Below are positions 1 through 7,596 of a stretch of DNA of 64,000 bases, piece after piece. This DNA comes from Paenibacillus dauci (GTDB taxonomy: Bacteria > Bacillota > Bacilli > Paenibacillales > Paenibacillaceae), in the NCBI RefSeq assembly GCF_000971985.1, contig NZ_LAQQ01000002.1:372001-436000 (forward strand), given 5' to 3'. Positions within the stretch are counted from its first letter, which is position 1, and every line of letters begins with the position of its first letter. The notes beneath the pieces are model-generated. The model was not told the DNA's origin, did not search any database, and was given only the letters and a program-made list of their open reading frames with translations. A program made the position numbers and the translations under genes.

Positions 1-4
1 ATGA

Positions 5-34
5 AGCGCCGATTTCCCAATCGGTGCTTTTTGT
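5..34 (+). terminator. Rho-independent terminator of an upstream gene
   Basis: A 10-bp stem (AGCGCCGATT / AATCGGTGCT, one G-T pair) with a TCCC loop is followed by TTTTTGTTT. It probably ends a plus-strand gene lying before the window. Confidence 0.75.
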
Positions 35-147
35 TTAGAGTGCAAGACATTAGAAAATCAAAACAATTGACGACCTGACTTTAAGATCAATCAGATGCAG
101 TAAACAGCAAAATCCATTTTATTAAATGAACATAGGTGCAATACTTA

Positions 148-176
148 TTGAACAATTGTTAAAACGGATGTATACT
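148..176 (+). promoter_or_regulatory. SigA-type promoter of the EamA transporter
   Basis: TTGAAC (148-153), a 17-bp spacer and TATACT (171-176) lie just upstream of the EamA gene on the same strand. Confidence 0.6.
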
Positions 177-214
177 CATTACTTACATCATTAAAGCGCT
201 TCATTGGGGAAGAA

Positions 215-1171
215 ATGAAGCAGACGCTTAAAGGAGAAAAGATTACTTTGAAAGCACTATCCAAAGGGCAGACTGCCCTCTTTTTGACGTTTCTAATTTT
301 GATGTGGGGTGTGAACTGGCCGCTGTCCAAATACGGTCTGCAGTACGCTCCACCTATCTTATTCTCGGGCATCCGGACGCTGATCGCTGGCGTGCTGCTG
401 CTGTTTGTCGCACTGCCTAAGCTGCGTGAACTACGCTGGCGCCAGACCTGGCCGATCTATGTGATCTCGGCAGTGTTGAACATTATCCTGTTCTACGGTT
501 GTCAGACGATCGGTATCGCCTATATGCCGGCCGGACTGTTCTCGGCGATTGTATTCTTGCAGCCGGTACTCGTCGGCATTATGTCCTGGCTGTGGCTGGG
601 TGAGTCCATGAATCCGCTCAAAGCGATCGGTCTGGTACTTGGTTGTGCAGGTGTAGCCACGATCAGTGCAGGCGGATTTACCGGCAGTATCTCGGTACTG
701 GGCATCGTGCTGGCACTGGCTTCGGCAGTAAGCTGGGGCGTTGGTACCGTCTATGTCAAAAAAGTCGGCGAGCGCGTTGATCCGATCTGGCTCGTTACGA
801 TCCAGCTGTTGCTTGGCGGTGTCGTAATGACAGCGGTTGGCAGTGGTACCGAGAGCTGGGCAGATATTACGTGGAACGCGACTTTTATCGGGGTACTGCT
901 GTTTATCTCGATCTTCGCGATTGCACTCAGCTGGCTTTGCTTTTTCCGCCTTGTTGGTTCGGGTGAAGCGAGTACGGTTGGTTCGTACACGTTCCTGATT
1001 CCGCTCGTATCGATCATATTGAGCGTAATGTTCATGGGTGAATCCGTGACGGTGAATCTGGTGATCGGACTGGTTCTGATTGTCGTGAGTATTCTGCTGG
1101 TTAATCGTACGCCAAAAGCCAAAGTTCCGGCGAATGAGGTACCAACAGCCCCATCCGGCAAAGCGGTCTGA
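215..1171 (+). CDS. EamA/DMT-family transporter
   Basis: A ten-helix drug/metabolite transporter of the inner membrane, 318 residues, the usual length for two fused EamA domains. The first repeat starts around residue 22 (LFLTFLILMWGVNWP) and the second around residue 165 with the typical SAVSWGVGTVYVKK. The C-terminus is a short hydrophilic tail. The substrate cannot be read from sequence; relatives export amino acids or metabolites. ATG 215 has only a poor GGGGA four bases upstream. An in-frame TTG at 248 has AAAGGAG 11 bases upstream and would leave about nine residues before the first helix, so it may be the real start. The gene is monocistronic and convergent with the HisRS gene. Confidence 0.9.
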   Translation: MKQTLKGEKITLKALSKGQTALFLTFLILMWGVNWPLSKYGLQYAPPILFSGIRTLIAGVLLLFVALPKLRELRWRQTWPIYVISAVLNIILFYGCQTIGIAYMPAGLFSAIVFLQPVLVGIMSWLWLGESMNPLKAIGLVLGCAGVATISAGGFTGSISVLGIVLALASAVSWGVGTVYVKKVGERVDPIWLVTIQLLLGGVVMTAVGSGTESWADITWNATFIGVLLFISIFAIALSWLCFFRLVGSGEASTVGSYTFLIPLVSIILSVMFMGESVTVNLVIGLVLIVVSILLVNRTPKAKVPANEVPTAPSGKAV

Positions 1172-1247
1172 TCCAGCAGATTAGGCGCATACTGGGGCAG
1201 CTGCTATACATGCAGTTGTCCAGCAAAGATAGCATTTTCTCAATTTC

Positions 1248-1295
1248 AAAGACCTCCAGATGATAGATTTTATCCGTCATCCGGGGGTCTTTTTG
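1248..1295. terminator. Bidirectional terminator between EamA and HisRS genes
   Basis: A 16-bp imperfect stem (AAAGACCTCCAGATGA / TCATCCGGGGGTCTTT) is followed by TTTTTG on plus and by an A/T-rich tract on minus. It sits between two convergent genes. Confidence 0.7.
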
Positions 1296-1435
1296 CATGA
1301 TTACTTCCAGCAAGATAACTTTCTGTAAAATGAATTTCTATAGATACATTTTCTAAAACATCGCTTTTTATAGATGCATCTTCTGTAGCATCAATGTCTA
1401 TAGTATGACTTTGTATGGAGGAACAATCGTCCTTT

Positions 1436-2755
1436 TTACAGATAAAGCTGAGTAAGGTTATGCACCGCTTCATCGAGAGCAAGCGTGAATTCCTGTCTTT
1501 GTTCCAGATCTTTCAGAGTGACGATCTGTGCCTTCACCTCGTCTTCGCCCAGCAGAATGACATAGCGTATGTTCCGGGCATACAGACTGTTCAGCAGTTT
1601 GCCCAGCTTACGTCCGCCTGGCTCGGTCTGTACAGGAATGCCTGCAGCGCGTAGTTGGAGGGCAGTATTCATCACATCCGGCAGTGTATCTCCTATCGGC
1701 ACAATAACGACAGGAGCCGGTCTGCGAGAAGTAGATACTTCTCCTACTCCTGCTGGCTCTGACCGTTCACGGTAGAGAGCCATAATCGATTCCAGACCAA
1801 ATGATAATCCGATCGCCGGTAGCTCCAATTCTTCCCGATCGGTTAGTTTGCCGATCATGCCGTCATAACGTCCGCCGCTGCCCAGACTGGAAGGGAAAGA
1901 ACCGGTGGCATCGAACAGTTCATATACAGTGCCGGTGTAAAAGGATAATCCGCGCGACAGAAATAGATCGAATTCGCACTGCTGCCTGAGAAATGGCAGT
2001 TGACCAAGCAGCTGTTGCAGCTGCTGCACTTCCAGATAACCCGGCGCTTCCGTCAGATTATACATCCGTCCGATACTATTCATCTCCAGCTGCTCGGTTG
2101 GTCTGCCGATCAGCTCCAGCAGGGCAGTAATGGCGGGCGCAGGCAGCAGCTTGTCCTGCAGTTCTGTGGCGACTTCTGCTATCGTAATCTTGGCGAGCTT
2201 GTCCAGCGTCAGCATGACAGAAGAGAGCATGCCGGATGGAACGCCAAGTGCGCCGAGCACCTCACTCAGGAAGCGGCGATTGTTCCATTTCAGAACGACT
2301 GGAATCTCCAGTTGTGCAAAAGTCTGCAAAGCTAGCTGGAACAGCTCCAGCTCCGCTTCCGGTCCAGCCAGACCGATAATATCCGCATCGCATTGCCAGA
2401 ATTCGCGCAGTCGTCCACGCTTGGTGGGTCCATCGCGAAAGACCTTGCCCATTTCAAAGCGGCGGTAGGGCAGCCGAATTCCCGGATTCAGTGCCATCAG
2501 CTTGGCCAGTGGCATAGTCAGATCGTAACGCAGTCCGAGTGCACGCTGCCGCTGGTCGCTGAGCTGGTACATCTCTTTGACGATCTCTTCGCCGCCTCCA
2601 TATTTCGAGATTAGCCAGTCCATTTCGTTCAGGATAGTCGTATCGGCTTCCTCGTAGCTGTACAATTCAAACTGCCGTTCCAGCAGATTGCGGATAGATC
2701 GGCGCAGCCGCTGTTCTTCTCCGATAAAGTCGTGGGTTCCTTTGACATTTTGCAT
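1436..2755 (-). CDS. hisS: Histidyl-tRNA synthetase, second (archaeal/eukaryal-like) subtype
   Basis: A class II synthetase of 439 residues that would charge tRNA-His in the cytoplasm. Visible parts: start MQNVKGTHDF; histidine-pocket segment LRYDLT at 75-80, the form found in eukaryal and archaeal HisRS rather than LRPE; motif 2 at about 98-120 (KVFRDGPTKRGRLREFWQ) followed by QCDAD; RGLSFYTGTVYE at 268-279, keeping the catalytic Arg; and a C-terminal anticodon-binding domain at about 347-439, which most HisZ proteins lack. Odd points: motif 3 reads GLSFGLESI, so the normally invariant Arg is Ser (codon TCG), and RGLDYY is RGLSFY. It could be a second HisRS beside a housekeeping copy, or a sensor-like paralogue. 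It is a single-gene transcript behind a His-codon leader (2809-3066). Confidence 0.85.
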   Translation of the reverse strand: MQNVKGTHDFIGEEQRLRRSIRNLLERQFELYSYEEADTTILNEMDWLISKYGGGEEIVKEMYQLSDQRQRALGLRYDLTMPLAKLMALNPGIRLPYRRFEMGKVFRDGPTKRGRLREFWQCDADIIGLAGPEAELELFQLALQTFAQLEIPVVLKWNNRRFLSEVLGALGVPSGMLSSVMLTLDKLAKITIAEVATELQDKLLPAPAITALLELIGRPTEQLEMNSIGRMYNLTEAPGYLEVQQLQQLLGQLPFLRQQCEFDLFLSRGLSFYTGTVYELFDATGSFPSSLGSGGRYDGMIGKLTDREELELPAIGLSFGLESIMALYRERSEPAGVGEVSTSRRPAPVVIVPIGDTLPDVMNTALQLRAAGIPVQTEPGGRKLGKLLNSLYARNIRYVILLGEDEVKAQIVTLKDLEQRQEFTLALDEAVHNLTQLYL

Positions 2756-2808
2756 ATAAATCAGCTCTCCTCTGTGATTGGTGTCGCCGGTAAATCGCTC
2801 CAGAACAC

Positions 2809-2840
2809 AAAAAACGCGCAGGACCCCATGGTCCTGCGCG
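2809..2840 (-). terminator. Attenuator terminator in the HisRS leader
   Basis: On the minus strand a perfect 11-bp GC-rich stem (CGCGCAGGACC / GGTCCTGCGCG) with an ATGG loop is followed by TTTTTT. It lies between the leader peptide and the HisRS start, so it can stop transcription before the structural gene. Confidence 0.85.
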
Positions 2841-2852
2841 CTCGATATCCCG

Positions 2853-2913
2853 CAGGGAGGCCAACGCGAAAAGCGCTAGCCACCCTGTAGTTAATTCATA
2901 CAGAGAGGCTAAC
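2853..2913 (-). promoter_or_regulatory. Mutually exclusive leader hairpins (attenuator switch)
   Basis: Three segments on the minus strand compete. A (2913-2899), which overlaps the leader stop codon, pairs with B (2889-2875) over 15 positions with one mismatch. B (2887-2873) also pairs with C (2867-2853) over 15 positions with one mismatch. C (CCTGCG, 2856-2851) can pair with CGCAGG (2838-2833) in the 5' arm of the terminator. Inferred logic: a ribosome stalled at the His codons leaves A free, giving A:B, then C against the terminator, and readthrough. A ribosome at the stop codon covers A, giving B:C and termination. Confidence 0.6.
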
Positions 2914-3019
2914 GTCTGTGATGATGATGCAGATTTATCGGCAGATCAGTGAATGGGCTTGTCATGATGAGGCTATTCGACATTACATTGAAGCGAGTAA
3001 AGTTAATACTGTTCATCAT
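2909..3019 (-). CDS. His-rich leader peptide of the HisRS gene
   Basis: A 36-codon ORF starting ATG-ATG (3019 or 3016) ends in LHHHHRR and a TAG stop at 2911-2909. The four His codons (CAT CAT CAT CAC) occupy 2929-2918. AGGAGGG at 3029-3023 lies seven bases before the second ATG when measured from AGGAGG, ideal spacing. A SigA promoter begins about 50 bases upstream. The ORF is followed at once by alternative hairpins and a terminator before a histidyl-tRNA synthetase gene. This is the arrangement of an amino-acid leader peptide such as enterobacterial hisL, although longer. The peptide itself need have no function. Confidence 0.75.
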   Translation of the reverse strand: MMNSINFTRFNVMSNSLIMTSPFTDLPINLHHHHRR

Positions 3020-3060
3020 GATCCCTCCTGATCTCTCATTTGTAGTGTAAATTAGTAGTG

Positions 3061-3089
3061 ATTATATGCCTGCTGACAGTAATTTGCAA
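3061..3089 (-). promoter_or_regulatory. SigA promoter of the HisRS leader transcript
   Basis: On the minus strand TTGCAA (3089-3084), a 17-bp spacer and a perfect TATAAT (3066-3061). The predicted start near 3054 leaves about 25 bases before the leader-peptide ribosome binding site. Confidence 0.75.
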
Positions 3090-3196
3090 CTGCTATTTTG
3101 TAAAAAGCTATTATTCGTACAAAAAGACAATTTGTCTCTACAATAGAATAATGACTGTTTTATCGTCTTAAAGGAACGAATGGTCGAGTAGTGTAT

Positions 3197-3955
3197 TTAC
3201 TCCAGCGGCTTCAGCAGAAGCTGCTGCTGCTTGTTAAACAGACTCGGTGCAATCAATAGCCCCAGCAGAATACTCGTGATAATCGCCGATGTCATCAGGG
3301 TGAAGACGATCAGTAGCTGAAATCTTACCGCCGTGATCGGATCGGCGCCAGCGATAATCTGGCCGGTCATCATGCCGGGCAGCTGGACGAGTCCGATCGT
3401 CTTCTGACCGTCTATCGTCGGGATCATACTGGAACGGACAGCGCTTTTGAGTACTGGCAGAATCGCTTGTCTCGGTGTACCGCCCATGGACAGCACGACA
3501 ATAATCTCGCGCTGGCGCAGCTTAACTTCGGACTTGAGCCGGGTGACGAGGAGGCTGCTCAGTACCATAGAGTTGCCGATAATCATGCCGCTGATCGGGA
3601 TAATATAGCGGGCATGAGCTGGAATAATCCCCAGCCCCAGCATAATCGCCTGCGTGATAATCTCAACGACAACCAGAGTAGCGAAGATTTTCAGGGTGAT
3701 TTTAGGAATGTTTTTGCCTTTTTTGGATACATTGAGGGCTGCGACCGTGATCATGAGCAGGACGAACAGACCGACCACCCATAGATTCTCCAGACCGAAA
3801 ATGGCATTCAGTACATAACCGATAATCAGCAGCTGTACTGCTGCGCGGATCATAGCGATCAGTACGTCCTTTTCCAGTCCTAGCTTGAAGGAACGTGACA
3901 GCACAACCGCCAGCAATACAAAGCAGAGGGACAGACTTAATGCGAGTATGCTCAT
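3197..3955 (-). CDS. fetB: Iron export ABC transporter permease FetB
   Basis: An integral membrane protein of the UPF0014/FetB family (252 residues, the usual size) with about seven hydrophobic segments. With FetA it forms an ABC exporter that in E. coli lowers iron stress. Diagnostic stretches are the SGMIIGNSM region near residue 121, the coupling segment GGTPRQAILPVLKSAVRSSMIPTID near 157 and QLPGMMTGQIIAGADP near 192. Its ATG overlaps the fetA stop as ATGA (3955-3952), so the two are translationally coupled. Iron export is inferred from the family; the ion is not visible in the sequence. Confidence 0.88.
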   Translation of the reverse strand: MSILALSLSLCFVLLAVVLSRSFKLGLEKDVLIAMIRAAVQLLIIGYVLNAIFGLENLWVVGLFVLLMITVAALNVSKKGKNIPKITLKIFATLVVVEIITQAIMLGLGIIPAHARYIIPISGMIIGNSMVLSSLLVTRLKSEVKLRQREIIVVLSMGGTPRQAILPVLKSAVRSSMIPTIDGQKTIGLVQLPGMMTGQIIAGADPITAVRFQLLIVFTLMTSAIITSILLGLLIAPSLFNKQQQLLLKPLE

Positions 3956-4701
3956 GACGATTCCCCCTGTATAAAATGCTGCGCTTCCTCTGTCTGCGGA
4001 TGTTCAAAAAAGGCGGACGCATCGCCCGCTTCCAACAGCTGACCATCCTGAAGAAACCAGATATGCTGCCCGATCCGCTGGGCCTGCTCCATCTGATGAG
4101 TGACCCAGATCAGGGTCGTGCCTTGCTGACGGTTCAGCTCCAGCAGCAGTTGTTCGATGACCCGAACCGAAGAGGGATCGAGCGCAGACGTAATCTCGTC
4201 CAGCAGAACGATATCCGGTCGTCCTGCCAGTGTGCGAAGCAGAGCAATCCGCTGCTTCTGACCGCCGGACAGTTCTTGTGCCGGACGCGAGAGCAGGGTG
4301 GCTGACAGCTCGGCCTTTTCCAGCCACTCTGCTGGACTGCCGATATCTGTACCGTGCAGCCGATGGGCAGTCCGCAGATTATCCTCTACGGTGCCTGGCA
4401 GCATGGGCGAGTCCTGGAACACCATGCCGACCCGGCGCCGCAGTTCGGTAATGGCCCAGCTATGTATGTCTTTTCCCTGGATATGGATGCTGCCTTCATC
4501 GGGAGTGATCAGTAGATTGCACAGAGAGAGCAGGGTACTTTTGCCGGAGCCGGAAGGACCGATCAGCGCCGTAATCGAGCCGCTGTCGATCTGGCCGCTG
4601 ATCTGACGAAGTACTGGAACAGATGCGCCTTCCGGGCCGGGGAAATTCTTGCTGACGTTCTGGAATTGCACGGCTGCAGCCGAAGAAATCACGGAATTCA
4701 T
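3952..4701 (-). CDS. fetA: Iron export ABC transporter ATP-binding protein FetA
   Basis: An ABC ATPase of about 249 residues that powers FetB. Walker A is GPSGSGKSTLL, the Q-loop FQDSPML, the signature ELSGGQKQRIAL, Walker B DIVLLDEITSALD and the H-loop WVTHQ. I chose ATG 4701 (MNSVIS) because AGAAAGGTG lies about ten bases upstream; the frame is open further upstream to 4776 but that extension lacks a binding site and looks non-homologous. The first gene of a two-gene operon with fetB. Confidence 0.88.
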   Translation of the reverse strand: MNSVISSAAAVQFQNVSKNFPGPEGASVPVLRQISGQIDSGSITALIGPSGSGKSTLLSLCNLLITPDEGSIHIQGKDIHSWAITELRRRVGMVFQDSPMLPGTVEDNLRTAHRLHGTDIGSPAEWLEKAELSATLLSRPAQELSGGQKQRIALLRTLAGRPDIVLLDEITSALDPSSVRVIEQLLLELNRQQGTTLIWVTHQMEQAQRIGQHIWFLQDGQLLEAGDASAFFEHPQTEEAQHFIQGESS

Positions 4702-5071
4702 GGGAGATACACCTTTCTGGATTCGTAAATAAAAATCGGAATGATCAACAAAGTCGCATAGCATCAGGCTATCCAATCAAGCAGCAGCCCGATCGCTTGC
4801 AAATGGATACAGAAGATTAGATAGTCATACTGCTGGCTATCGCTTATTAAACTTATCATGCACCGGATCAGCAGGAAAGCTATCACTGCTCGCTATAAAG
4901 TACAGCCAGATTAAGACAAAGAAAATTCAAGACCACAGCAGCGCTATGTATGCTATAGATCTGGTTGCAGGACGAATCATATACAAAATGAATCAACGAA
5001 CGGTCTCGTCATACTATATAATATACAGACTTATACTTCAGATACAGACCTATCATTCAGGAGGAGATTGA
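4702..5071. other. Intergenic region with tandem 19-bp repeat before the Gmk-like gene
   Basis: This 370-base divergent gap holds the promoters of fetA (minus) and the guanylate-kinase-like gene (plus). A TATAAT at 5017-5022 is followed by two head-to-tail 19-bp repeats, ATACAGACTTATACTTCAG (5023-5041) and ATACAGACCTATCATTCAG (5042-5060), 16 of 19 identical. These run straight into the AGGAGGAG binding site. I see no gene in the rest. Confidence 0.5.
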
Positions 5072-5635
5072 ATGTCATTTTCGATTGTTATTTTTCAGGG
5101 ACCAAGCGCTTCGGGGAAAAGTACGCTGCAAGCGCGTCTTGGACTGCCGCGTATTGTCACCTGGACGTCTCGCGAGCCAAGACCGGGAGAGCAGGATGGA
5201 CGAGAGTATCATTTTACGACCCGCGAGCAGATGGAGCGGATGCATCAGCAGGGACAGATGCTGGAGATCAATGAATACCGGGGCAATCTGTACGGGACAT
5301 CGCTGCAATCGCTGGAGCAGGCAGGTGAGCAGGGACAGGTCCGTTCCAGCGTCATGGAAGCGCAGGGCGCCAAGCTGGTCAAGCAGCTGCTCGGAGAGCG
5401 CGCACTGCTGATCGGCATCTCTGCCAGTCGTGAGCAGCTGGAGCGGAGACTGGCGGAACGCAATGTGAGTATGGAGGAGCAGGAGCTTCGGATGGCTTCC
5501 TTTGACGAGGAGATGGCTGCGCTGTCCCAGTGCGATCTGATTATCCGTAATAACGACGGACAGCTGCATACGGCAGAAGCGATTATTGACTGTTTACGTG
5601 CAGGACTGGGTGGAACGGAATATAATTCTGATTAA
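5072..5635 (+). CDS. Guanylate kinase-like P-loop protein
   Basis: A 187-residue nucleotide kinase of the guanylate kinase family, expected to phosphorylate (d)GMP with ATP. It has the P-loop GPSASGKSTL (residues 10-19), the GMP-binding block SREPRPGEQDGREYHF (about 34-49), LEINEYRGNLYGTS (about 64-77) and the lid and C-terminal region. The lid segment (RLAERNVSMEEQ) differs from the usual LRGRGT form, so this may be a paralogue beside a housekeeping gmk. AGGAGGAGATTGA precedes the ATG. It stands alone, with a hairpin downstream. Confidence 0.75.
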   Translation: MSFSIVIFQGPSASGKSTLQARLGLPRIVTWTSREPRPGEQDGREYHFTTREQMERMHQQGQMLEINEYRGNLYGTSLQSLEQAGEQGQVRSSVMEAQGAKLVKQLLGERALLIGISASREQLERRLAERNVSMEEQELRMASFDEEMAALSQCDLIIRNNDGQLHTAEAIIDCLRAGLGGTEYNSD

Positions 5636-5663
5636 TTAGAGAAAGTGTATAACAATAGATTTG

Positions 5664-5706
5664 CTGCTGTTTCACTATATAGAAGGAGTGAAACAGCAGT
5701 TATTTT
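5664..5706 (+). terminator. Terminator-like hairpin after the Gmk-like gene
   Basis: A 13-bp stem (CTGCTGTTTCACT / AGTGAAACAGCAG) is followed by TTATTTTC. The T tract is broken, so efficiency is uncertain. Confidence 0.5.
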
Positions 5707-5763
5707 CAGTTCCCTTTTTAGAATATCGACTTCCTGTAAATTATCAGAGAAAGGATAGAGGGC

Positions 5764-6222
5764 ATGATAGAATCAATCGAAAGTAAATCAATTGGAACAT
5801 TTACATATAACGAGAGCGATAAGAGTTGGCGGATGGAGGAAGGAAAGTTACATTGGTATTTGAATGCTACTGGTAAGCAGGCTGATGTCGCTGTGTTGCT
5901 CCATAAAGCAGAAAGACTATTTGAAGATTTGAGAAGTTTTGAAACGCAAGCGAAAGCAGCTGTAGCTGCAGCTTTAATTAACTACAAAAATGATTTTTGG
6001 CCAGATTATGATGAGGACGATGAGGACCTGGATTGGGATGCTGTAGAAGCAGGCGATTTTAATACAACAAAGGAAGTATTCCAAGAGTCCATCACACTTC
6101 GTGATATTGTGATTGGCATAGATTCTATTTACTGTGAATACGACGATGGGGATTTATTCGGTGGTCATCGTATACATGCTTATTTTAACGAGGAGTATGA
6201 ACTGGTGAAAGCTAACATATAA
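5764..6222 (+). CDS. DUF2262-like protein
   Basis: A soluble acidic protein of 152 residues. The C-terminal part (IVIGIDSIYCEYDDGDLFGGHRI, about residues 116-138) matches the recognisable core of DUF2262 proteins, whose function is unknown. A very acidic patch (DYDEDDEDLDWD, about 81-92) lies in the middle. It is more AT-rich than its neighbours, which could mean later acquisition; relatives are often seen as single genes in accessory regions. No signal peptide or membrane segment. GAGAAAGGATAGAGGGC precedes the ATG. Confidence 0.6.
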   Translation: MIESIESKSIGTFTYNESDKSWRMEEGKLHWYLNATGKQADVAVLLHKAERLFEDLRSFETQAKAAVAAALINYKNDFWPDYDEDDEDLDWDAVEAGDFNTTKEVFQESITLRDIVIGIDSIYCEYDDGDLFGGHRIHAYFNEEYELVKANI

Positions 6223-6336
6223 CTAGGAATTTTCTTGCTGTATCTTTTTTCATTGTTATTATTTGTTGATCAAGGAGATAGAAAAGGACAAGAACATCTC
6301 ACAGGATTCTCCTGACCACTTTTCCAATGAATCGTT

Positions 6337-7317
6337 TTACAGCAGTAACTCCATGGCAGTTCGTTCTTTATCCGCGATCTCCAGTAACATTTGTGATGCT
6401 CGTAACAGCTCCAGATCATCTCCCGTGCGGCCTGCCCGGTCGATCGCTGCAGAGACGCTGACCCATAGCGGAGCGATATCAGCAAATAAATGGTAAGCCT
6501 GTTCGATGTGGGATTCTGCCAGAAGATCAACGCACTCTTTTAAAAAGTCCCGGTACAAGTTGCGGAACAAAGCACCACCGGTTCCTGCCCGCTCCATTAA
6601 CAAGGCAGTCAGACACAGATCCTGTTCGATATTGCTGCTGCGGACAAACCAGTTCAGGATTTCACTGCTCATTTTGACGATCCCCTTATTGCCAATATTG
6701 CGAATAGGCGGGTTCAGATAGTCCTGTGCATTTTGGGTTAAGGATTTGCGCAAAGTAGGCGCGAGTGGAGGCAGCTTACTGACAGGATCAAGAGTAAAGG
6801 AACGATTGCGGGAGCTCATAAATCCTTTGGCATTTCGGGCCATGGCCAAACCGGTCAAGCGTGTCTGTGCATGTGCTCCCTGTTGCTCGGTATCTGCCAT
6901 ATAGGCATATTCGTCATCGAATCCATAGAGCACTGCATAATGCCCGGCAAAATGAACGTTATTCGTAAAATAATCCAGGTAGTAAGAGTCTAATTTCAGC
7001 CCGACCGGAGTCCCTTGTTCAATATGACGTTGTACATTCTTCCAAGCCTTGTCGACAGACGATGTTTCTTGAATGTTAATATTTAGATCCAGACAGGCAG
7101 CAAGATTGGCAGTGAGTACATCCGGTTTTACCCTCCCTCCGATAAAGGGGAAATCCATCGCTTTCGAGTCCCAGTATATGAATCCCAGACCTTGCCCGAG
7201 CCCAAACAGCATAGGCTCGGACAGATGAACTCCGGCATGCTGCAGCAGATTGCCGATAGCCGTTGTCTCGCAATGTTGACCTAAATAAGGAGTGAACCCT
7301 GCAATTACTTTTTCCAT
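6337..7317 (-). CDS. BtrH N-terminal domain protein (butirosin H-like)
   Basis: A 326-residue protein with a BtrH-type N-terminal domain: GQHCETTAIGNLL near residue 10 carries the likely nucleophilic Cys, with GHYAVLYGFDD (His) near 125-135 and a following Asp region (ADTEQQG). The C-terminal half matches the DUF4872-type partner domain. In butirosin synthesis BtrH moves an acyl group from a carrier protein to an aminoglycoside; here no carrier protein or biosynthetic genes are nearby, so the substrate is unknown. I chose ATG 7317 (MEKVIAG) because AAAGGAGG lies ten bases upstream; the frame extends to 7446 without support. Confidence 0.75.
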   Translation of the reverse strand: MEKVIAGFTPYLGQHCETTAIGNLLQHAGVHLSEPMLFGLGQGLGFIYWDSKAMDFPFIGGRVKPDVLTANLAACLDLNINIQETSSVDKAWKNVQRHIEQGTPVGLKLDSYYLDYFTNNVHFAGHYAVLYGFDDEYAYMADTEQQGAHAQTRLTGLAMARNAKGFMSSRNRSFTLDPVSKLPPLAPTLRKSLTQNAQDYLNPPIRNIGNKGIVKMSSEILNWFVRSSNIEQDLCLTALLMERAGTGGALFRNLYRDFLKECVDLLAESHIEQAYHLFADIAPLWVSVSAAIDRAGRTGDDLELLRASQMLLEIADKERTAMELLL

Positions 7318-7514
7318 AGCTTGCATTCCTCCTTTAATCGGGATAGCGCCATTACCTCGGCATGAATTACCTGCATTATAGGCCATCTTCGCTGACAACA
7401 GTATGTCAGTGTTTTGAGGAAAATGTTCTGAAATCATAACAGTCATACGGGTTCCCCATCAAAGCATCGCTTTTAATTGAAATTTGCGAACGGGTCGGAT
7501 TACCTGAATACCAC

Positions 7515-7549
7515 AAACAGCAGTGCACTTAAAGTGACACTGCTGTTTT
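7515..7549 (-). terminator. Terminator-like hairpin after the 3-HIBADH-family gene
   Basis: An 11-bp stem (AAACAGCAGTG / CACTGCTGTTT) with an extra inner stem lies between two minus-strand genes. The T run on minus is short (TTTG). Confidence 0.45.
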
Positions 7550-7596
7550 GCATGAATTATGCATTTTGTTCCTGTACAGAATCTATGTTGTGCTGT

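Noticed and set aside
191-204. cre-like TTAAAGCGCTTCAT before the EamA gene
   Set aside because: Lacks the fixed G at position 2 and the final CA of the consensus; position near the start codon is not enough.
2853-2887. T-box-like AGGGTGG sequence in the hisS leader
   Set aside because: AGGGTGGC resembles the T-box start, but the following bases do not fit ACCGCG. The hairpin is paired through the position that should be a bulge, and I found no Stem I specifier loop in the roughly 170-nt leader.
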